64,000 bases of DNA, from NCBI RefSeq assembly GCF_000143415.4, contig NW_003314290.1, forward strand, positions 1,726,454-1,790,453, in the 5' to 3' direction. Every line of letters begins with the position of its first letter. Position 1 is the stretch's first letter. Source of the stretch: Selaginella moellendorffii. Its lineage: Eukaryota; Streptophyta; Lycopodiopsida; Selaginellales; Selaginellaceae. The notes beneath the pieces are model-generated. The model had not been told where the DNA came from and ran no database searches. It was given only the letters and a program-made list of their open reading frames with translations. This document shows, piece after piece, positions 56,455 through 64,000 of this stretch. The translations under genes were made by a program, and so were the position numbers.

Positions 56455-58817
56455 AAGAAGAGGAAAATGGAAGTTTTCAAAGCAGGTGCGTCAACTTTCT
56501 GGAGGTTCAAAGGCCCAAAATGCTGCCTGTTGTTCATAGAATACAAATTTACACATCAAAAAATTGATTGATTACATATCCTCTCCTTTTGCTGATGAAA
56601 TGTGGGGGCTCTGATATTGTTTATGATGAGCAACACGTGCAGTGGGCCTTTCTAGTGCTCGACCTTAGAACAACACATCAATATTTTACAAATATTTTCA
56701 TCTCATCCTTTCTATGCATAAAAGAAAAAGGTGGTAGAAAAAAAAAGAAAAGTTTGAAGCTCTCTTTGTCTTTTCTTGAGCTTTAGTTCTGCAATCCTTT
56801 GGAGGGAGCTCCAAGACATTGGTCTGAGTTCATCATACGAGTGAGAACTTGTTTATGAGAAAGAGCACTTTCTCTCTTTGAAGAGGTGGTTTATTTTCTT
56901 GGAGAACTTTAGTTGTGTGCTTTTAGGATGGTGGCATTTGGTGCTCTGCTTGCCCCCATCATTCCCAAAGCCATGTTTTCTCCAGTGTCCTTCCTCGCAT
57001 ATATTTGTCCTTGTTTAAAACCACAGGCATCATTGGGTTATGCCAACTTGGGGCGCGGGGAATTCACTCCATCCCCAAACTTGTGACTTGGTAAAATGCC
57101 AAGCAGGGGCAAAACATATCCTGAGGGGTAAAAACTGGAACAAGGAAGCTATGGCTGTATAGAATACGAACAACATCACAGCACCATCACTAAATGCACA
57201 GTCTCCCAAGCATAAACAATCTTGCAAATTCAGGGAAGTAAAACTTTTCCTCGAGACTGTTGAATCTTCCCAAAACTTGGAGGAGAGAACTTGTCAAATT
57301 TAGAGAGTGTTCATGTATGGCCACTAGAGACAAAGAGCCCAAGATTTATACCCAGCAGCGGAAGCCAGCATCAGCGTGACGTTGTGCAAAAGCCAAGCTC
57401 TCCACCCTTAAAAAACGATCCGGATCGATCAACTATTGCTATGGTGCTTTGGTACGATCTATGAAGCAAAGTAAAAAACTAAACTCCTTTACACGCACCA
57501 TGGAAGCTTTTAGGGGCATGTCTGTCGTCAAACGGAGCGTTTATGATATTAATCTATGGGTGATTCATCTGTTTTGTCTTGGATTGGGAACAAGGGGGCC
57601 ACCAAGTTCATATCTACAGACAAAATAATCTTCCACCCAGCGCGATGTGGCGATCAATTTTTTGGAGGTGGCAAACATTTACCTCTTTGTTTATATCCCC
57701 AGTCAAGCCAAACCACGCACGCAAAAGAATTCCAGTGTTGCCGTGTGGAAGAGTTACCGGGATCCTGCAAGCATTTTCTTCTGGATTTGTCTCCTTTTGT
57801 TGTCAAGAATCATTTCTACTCATGCTCACCTCTATTGTTTTTCCCATCTGGGAATATATCACTGATTCGCTTTGATCGAACTGGGCCATGCCATCCATCA
57901 GCCCCCAATCACTGCGAATCCAATATAAAGAGAGCTCATAATCCTGTCTTAACAAGAGAGAAAATTATTAGATCACTGGTTTCAAGGATGTTGCAAGGCA
58001 TGATTCTACTTCACAAGCCAGTGTTGCCACCCATGATGAATCCAGGACACAAGCCAAGAGAAAAAACAAAAGGACTTGATGGTTTAGTTCCACTCACCGC
58101 AGAGATTTTGGTCCCTTTTTTTAAAGTGAGACAAAGCAGCCTCCTCCGCCTAGCAACAGTGACACTGATACAAACGAAAGCGAGTGAGCATTGGCAGCGA
58201 TTGAGAATTTCTGGGCTACGTACTTGGAGGTTCCTGGGAGCACTTCAAACAGCTTAAAAAACAGGGTCGCTCCAACATGTAGCTTGTCCCTCGTTGCGTT
58301 TGGTCCCCACAGCCAAAGGGAGCCGCTCACTGCAAAAGATAGAAAACGCGAAACGAAAAACAGTTTGAAGGGACCCATCAATCTACATAGTTAGAATGGT
58401 TCTATGTCTGGAACTGAGAGGAAAATAAAAAAGAAAAGAAAAAACACGCAAAGTACCTAACACGCGTGATCACCTCGTAAGACAAGGAGCATGGAGACAA
58501 ACATATTATGCCGTATGGAGCCTTCTCCCAGCAGTCCCTGAGATGAAATAAATAAGGAGAAAAAAAGAACAAGAAAAGTTGAAATTGTTATCTTGTGAGG
58601 AAAAAGTCGCGGATTCTATCCTCCAACTGGATGAATCTCAAACTGTGGTGCATCCGGACAAAAGGATACGCCAGATTACCAAGTCTTCCAGGTAGTTTCG
58701 TTTAAGCCGGGTCTGCACAAGATTGTCCCACTTAAATTTGTATCTAGATAAAATCAAAACAGAAGACGCGTACCTGTGTGCGTATCTAAATCACTCGGGA
58801 TGGCACCCCCGACTCGC
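56455..58817. other. Intergenic stretch without a supported gene
   Basis: The first part is probably the IDD 3' UTR. A 233-codon open frame at 57556-58257 has no recognisable domain, and I see no splice pattern or codon bias to support it. Nothing else is identified. Confidence 0.4.
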
Positions 58818-60653
58818 CTAGTTGGATTCGACTTTACCTCCTGGGAAACTGTTCACAAGCGACCAGAACCAAGCGCTTGACTTGGAACTTTCAAAGTCTG
58901 GATCGTCGACAAGCTCTGCCGCAGTTACCGCCTCGGCTTGACCCAAAAGTTTGAGGGCCGGTATGGCGTCTTGTTCGCGTCCGCATTGCACTGCGACACA
59001 GGCGAGGTTGTAGAGCACGTCACACTGCCGCGAAAAGTCTATATCATGCTCGCCTACAGTTAAGAGAAGCGACTCGCATCAGGAAAATACAGAGTGAGAC
59101 ATAAAGTAAGGAGCTCTTTATGACCCACCTGATTTCAAAAGTTCGATGCATCTCATGTGGTAGGTCGTACTCTGATCGGAGTGATCATGTGAGCCTCGAC
59201 TGTTCCCGAGAAGCCTTGACGATCTCGATGCCAGGCGATGAGCTTCGGCAATACCAAGAAGCGCATCCATGTTAGATGAATTAATTCGTAGAGCGGTTGT
59301 AAAGCTCTCGACTGCAGACAGCATGGTGCTGTATCGCTGTGGGATTAAACACAAGACGGATACAGATAAGAACTCAACGCAAAACAAGTTACCTTTTCGA
59401 AAAATGGTGGCTCCTCAGGTAGCCTCTCGAACTCAGCAATGTAGGAATCTCCCAACGCAGTGAAAAGAGCTATACGAGTTGGGCTTAGCTTTGTGGCCGC
59501 ACACAGCTTCTCACGAGCAATTCCATACAGCTCCAATGCTTCCAAGTAGTCAGGTACATGCTGGAAGTTTCATACGTGAGTAATTGCCAGGAAATGAAAA
59601 TAAATAAATAAATACCTCGGCTTTAGAAACTAAACCTGCAGCCAAGTTTTCCAAGAGCGTGGACAAATCGTCACCCTTCTTGGTATCAGCCACAGAGCAA
59701 ACATATTCATAAACTTCGAGTGCCCGGTCGAAGAGCAACTTCGCTCGATCCCACGACTCCGACGAAGAAGGTCCTTGCGATAACAGTTCTGCCTGCCTAA
59801 TGCAACAGTCAGCCATGTTCGCATGAACATCTAAATCGTCTGGTGACGCTGAAAGAGCCGCAGAATACCTATACTGCAACAGCACATTGAGTGTAAGCCA
59901 TAGAGAAAGAAATGGATATAACACACCGTTCATAAGCGTCGGAGCAGAGCTTCATTGCAACACCCAAGCCTCCACCTTGAGTCTCTGGAAGCTCAACCAA
60001 CACTTCCACTAGCTCGCATAGAACGCTCCCACTATTTGTAAGAGCTTCAGCCTTGAGCTCGCTGAGCTCTATCTTATCGAAAATCTCAAAGCTCTTCCTG
60101 AAAAAAGAATGAACAGAGATTGAGCTGCTAAGTAAAAAAACAAACAAACAAAGATAAAAAGAAAAACATACGTGAAAAGTGGAGCAGCGCGAGCAAATGC
60201 CTCCAATTTCAGTACTTCTGCTCTCGCCTTCTTGGTATCACCAGTTAGAGGAGTTGCGAGCGATGGAACAGCCGTAGCGATGGACTTGGCCCACAGAAAA
60301 CAAGTGTCCGCCTGTTACGCAAGCAACGCAGTCAAGAACAACGACTAGAAAGGAGAAAGTGCGAAAAAGAGACAGTGATCTATCCAAATAAGAACAGTAC
60401 CAGGTCAAACAGGCACTCATCGCGATCCTGTTGCAAGGCCTGCTGTCCAAGAGCTGACTCAAAAATCTCTGCGCTACGCGCCAGCAACGGCTCTCTGGCG
60501 ATGCCCGATTTCCTCTCCGCCTGTTGCTTAAGCCTGCGCGCCTCTGATCAACGCCCGGGCGATCAGAAACCACGCGAATTTCAGGAATATCTCACCAGTT
60601 AGCAGTCCTGGCTCCGCCGATCGACGCGCATTCCTCCCGCGCCCGGGCGCCAT
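58818..60653 (-). CDS. Tetratricopeptide-like repeat protein, function unknown
   Basis: Eight exons join in frame to 458 residues (60653-60596, 60543-60401, 60311-60172, 60097-59927, 59868-59616, 59560-59393, 59336-59129, 59053-58818). The N-terminus MAPGRGRNARRS is basic. The rest is alpha-helical, with TPR-like units such as ARAAPLFTKSFEIFDKIE, DVHANMADCCIRQAELL, WDRAKLLFDRALEVYEYV and DVLYNLACVAVQCGREQDA. There is no signal peptide, TM or catalytic motif. TPR proteins usually act as interaction scaffolds. I cannot name the family member. An upstream in-frame ATG exists, but MAPGRG is the likelier start. The gene lies 97 bp downstream of the small gene at 60750-61296. Confidence 0.78.
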
Positions 60654-60749
60654 AGCCAAACCCCTATAAACCCTAACCTTTGGAACCAAATATTTGCTTG
60701 TTGCTTGCATTGATAGTTTACTTCGTATTTACACACAATCACTGGCCTC

Positions 60750-61296
60750 TCACTTGCGAGAATTCTCGTCATTGGCACAGAGGAAGGCGCTCTCCAGTGC
60801 CTGGAAGAACCACCAAAGGAGCAATCGATCAACCAAATGGAGAGCGAGCAAGGGGGAATCGCGAACTAACCTTGGGCGCAACTGGAGGAATGAGCTTTCT
60901 CACGGGCCGGCGATGGTTCCTCCACAGCAATCCCCGCGAGATGGGCGAGACGAGCGAGTCCGTGGGGCTCAAGTACCTAAGAAGAAATCTCTCCATCTCA
61001 CTCGGAACCAGAAGAATCGATCCCTCTTACCTCTCTGGATGGGAGCCAAACATCATCCTAGGAGGAACCCTCACGACTGGCTTCGCCGCCGCCACCTTCT
61101 TGGATGCCTCCACGCTGCCAAGATCGTCGAAGCGCTTGTTCCTCTCCTGGAGCACGGACTGAGAGCAAGAAATCGCGATTTCGATCGCCGGAGCCGCTGT
61201 AAGCTGCTGATTTTGCTCCAGCGGCGCCGCTTCTTCCATTGCCATATCCATTGCCTTGACCTCGCTGGCGATGGCGCTGGCGCTGGCGATCTCCAT
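60750..61296 (-). CDS. Small conserved-looking plant protein, unrecognised
   Basis: Three exons (61296-61031, 60976-60871, 60800-60750) with GT/AG junctions give 140 residues. The N-terminal half is Ala- and Glu-rich, with a probable helix (SQSVLQERNKRFDDL). The centre VVRVPPRMMFGSHPER leads to YLSPTDSLVSPISRGLL, which looks like a conserved Ser-Pro-rich motif, then a basic segment and the end ALESAFLCANDENSRK. No domain is recognised, and there is no signal peptide. It sits between SIN3 and the TPR gene, all on the minus strand with gaps under 200 bp. The exon structure is inferred from splice sites only. Confidence 0.6.
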
Positions 61297-61481
61297 GCCC
61301 TAGACTCGGTGGAAGAAAGAGGATAGAGCTTGCTTTCAACGGTAAAAATTGGCGGAAATAATATGCCGAGAATATGCTACACTTAAAACAATATCCTTGA
61401 CAAAATGCTTTTCCCATTAACTGCGTTCTTGGAGATCTCGATGATCTCTTCTTCCTTTCGTTCTTTTCTCTCGCCTTCCCT

Positions 61482-64000
61482 TTAGCTGTTTGATACGCTC
61501 TTGGCTCGATGATCGATCCAGTTGCGAAATCTTTGCGCTCGGCCGCGTCTCGAAGCTATCGAGCAAGATGAAGGGATCTTTCGTCTGGCAGGGACACTGT
61601 TGGTGCGATGGAACAAATCCTCTGTGTCGAGTACGTAAGACACCTACATTCATAGACTATTTAGTTCCCGACTCGAAACTACTAAGCCTCTACAAGCCTG
61701 AGGTTGATTTACCTTCGAGGTTTTGCAGGAGATTTTGTATTCCAGGCCGTTCAGCACTCGCACGCCCTCCATGGCGGTGGTCACGTCTTGAGGGTCCTCG
61801 TTAAATGGTGAGCTTCGCTTGTTCCTAGAAGGACGAGCGTAAGCGAAAGGAAAACATCTACACGCATGGCTTACCTCTTTAGAAATACGCCTTTGGCGGC
61901 TTTCGCATCCGGAACCGTTAGTAGGAACCCGTTCAAGTAGTTTGAGAATGAAAACTCCATTGCGCTTGCCGGCACTTCGAGCTTTTCAGAAGCGCCGCTC
62001 ATCAGCTGAATCGATAGCTCTGTTGAGTTTGGGTCCTGTTACGTGAAGGAATTAGACGCGACAATGCGGACTCCAGAGTGAAAATAGCTTACAAGTTCGA
62101 AGCGGTAGATACTCTCGTCGTGGAGGAGAACGCACGTATTAGCATGGTACACGGGATCATAGAATCCACCCGGACCACGAGACTTCTCGTACGCATAAAG
62201 CGCAAGAAGCTTAGTTGCGGTTTCATCCGCCGCGACGGCTTGCAGCTGCAACATCCAGAGTAAGGATCGGATGGCATGCAATCAGCAGATTACCTGTTTT
62301 ACAAGCTTGTATATCAACTTATCCAGCGTGAATAGAACATATGATTGTGTTCCAATTATTGACCTGCACTCGTCCTCAAACTTCGCGTTGTCGGCCGTGC
62401 CATCAAGGAGATCATAAAGGACACGCACAAACCTGGAGAGTTTATCATGAATTAATGCATGACAATTAGAAGGAGAGGTTACTTACTTTGCATATAAGTT
62501 TGGAGGTGTGTTGTCCTTCAGCGACTTCCACTTTTGCTCCGCCGCAAGAGAATTTGTCTTCGCGGAGTGCATGCGCTCGTAAAAGGTCTGCGGCTCTGTG
62601 TTAGCACAAGCAAGACTATATCAGAGTCTTTACCTGATGAAGTCTGAAGAGAATGTAGAACATGTCGTTCCCATAAAAGACTGTGCTGTCTTTCTGAGCG
62701 TCCAGAGAGCCTGCATGAGATGCAAGCGGCTTGCAAAACACGGAAAACCGGTCGGGAGAAGAGATGCCGTCGGCGTCGGTGTTATCTGCATCCGCCATGC
62801 CTTCACATTCGCTCTCAACCTTTTGTTCGTGTTCTTCATCTGCGTCCTCTTCTTCATCCTCGTCATGGTCATCCCGTGAACCATCGGGATCACCAGCATC
62901 ACTGCCAGAGACTTCTTCACCTGCCTCTGAAGCGTTCTCATTTTCACTATCATCGCTAGACTTTTGTCCACTTTCTTCCCCCTCGTCACCACCATCTCCA
63001 TTGTGATCTACATCAGCGTCTGCATCACCTGAACCGTCTTTTCTCAGAACATTCTTTCCCTCGTTCCTCTCAGGTGATAGCTCCCCTTCCTCCCTCTCAC
63101 CCTTTCCATGAGCACTTGTTCTATGAGAAGATGTTGCATTCCTCGTTGTCTCCAACTCATGCTGCAAAATAATGTCAAATAAAGAAGAAAAAAACTAATT
63201 TATCCGCAGACCTCGTGCCTCGAAGAGCTTTTAGCCTCTGTAGCTGCCAAAAAAGAAAGAAAAAACAAGACAGCCTTAGGAACGGAACTTACCAACAAAA
63301 GCTAAAATTTACCATCTAAGCCGTCTTTCCTTTCAAGACTGGCTTCTCGTTGCATGGCAGCGTTGTCACCATGTCTTCCTTCCTCACCTTTACGTTTTCT
63401 TCTGGAGTCGTGCACAACTGAGTTTGCTACGGGCCGACTAGAAGCCGTTGCGCATTCTTCCTGAGCATTCTTTCCCTCGTTCGCTGGGCTCCCTGTTCCA
63501 CCACTTGCAGCACTTTCACCGGAGCTCGACTGTTCCTCTTTGGAGACACAATTCGCCCTCACCGCCTCCTCTGTATCGTCGGTGCCACGAGGTCGAGGTG
63601 GCACACCAAATAAAAGCTCCAGGGACATGGTCCATACACGCATTATTTTATCGGACTGCTCCATGGTGTTGCATACTTCGTCCGCAGAGTACTTCATGAT
63701 TTGGAACAAATCTTCGTGAATAGACGAGTCGGGATAGCCGAACTTCATATCGGGAGTAGGTAGCCTCTTGTTTCCCATTATCAAATGAAGAACAGACTCG
63801 TCTTCTTTCCTCTTCTTCTCGTGCACATCCTTGATTTCGGCAAGAAGTCCTGAAACCAACCGCAGCATGCTATGAGAAAAAACGAAAACAAGCAAAAAGA
63901 AGAATACCTTTAGAGCTCAAGCTCTTTTTGTCTTGCTGCTTGAAGTAGAAACTTCGATGATCTAGAGACTTGTGATAGTTTTTAGTATATACTTCTGCCC
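61482..64000 (-). CDS. SIN3-like transcriptional corepressor, C-terminal part, continues beyond the window
   Basis: At least eleven exons are seen on the minus strand, from about 64000 to the TAA at 61482. The first readable part has [17 protein letters not shown] and then [19 protein letters not shown] and [14 protein letters not shown], the plant SIN3-like (SNL) C-terminal region. An acidic segment (63161-62700) starts from [13 protein letters not shown]. It is followed by [47 protein letters not shown] and [13 protein letters not shown]3 scaffolds histone deacetylase complexes in the nucleus through PAH domains, which lie upstream outside the window. The end after the final conserved strand is short and basic. 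Confidence 0.9.

Noticed and set aside
57556-58257. 233-codon plus-strand open frame.
   Set aside because: No domain, signal or splice pattern is recognisable, and the composition looks like chance. It would need RNA evidence.
1-64000. CRISPR arrays, bacterial operons or prophage.
   Set aside because: No regularly spaced repeats with unique spacers are present. Genes have introns and plant families, so the DNA is nuclear eukaryotic.

Overview
The window looks like nuclear DNA of a lycophyte close to Selaginella moellendorffii. This rests on land-plant gene families (IDD zinc finger, class III peroxidase, SIN3-like, plant EFR3), very short introns (mostly about 50-70 bp), tight gene spacing, and Ty1/copia and Ty3/gypsy elements. 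There is no bacterial-type organisation. The species call is inference.

Layout. Positions 1-45500 are a repeat-rich, duplicated receptor-kinase region. It contains two intact, head-to-head receptor-like kinase genes (41454-43388 minus, 43653-45491 plus). Their extracellular part resembles kiwellin/ripening-related proteins (double-psi beta-barrel) and is joined to one transmembrane helix and a non-RD kinase. At least five broken kinase relics surround them, along with an intact basic secretory protein gene (18380-19096), its frameshifted sister (40421-41135), a secreted 3D-domain-like protein (1499-2092) with two relics, and two relics of the XPB helicase N-terminus. The order [3D relic - XPB relic - kinase relic - BSP - minus kinase - plus kinase] occurs twice (about 9240-20830 and 22200-45500), so this is a segmental duplication. 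Copy 1 has lost about 3 kb between its two kinases.

Mobile DNA. Copy 1 is interrupted by a Ty1/copia element (11866-17286), which itself carries a 719-bp TRIM-like element (15259-15977). Copy 2 is interrupted by a Ty3/gypsy chromovirus (22670-36463, target duplication CTAGG). That element carries a recent non-coding LARD-like element (24377-32012) and a solo-LTR-like insertion (33166-34286, target duplication GTATT). The LARD LTRs contain an unusual GGACTC-type minisatellite. Further degraded elements fill about 2600-9200.

From 45600 on the DNA is ordinary and gene-dense: class III peroxidase (minus), RPA 14-kDa subunit (minus) divergent from an EFR3-like gene (plus), a SGR5-clade IDD zinc-finger gene (plus), then three closely packed minus-strand genes: a TPR protein, a small unrecognised protein and the 3' part of a SIN3-like corepressor that runs off the window.

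The most interesting candidate system is the kiwellin-ectodomain receptor kinase pair, with secreted defence-type proteins beside it. All exon coordinates come from reading splice sites and reading frames by hand.
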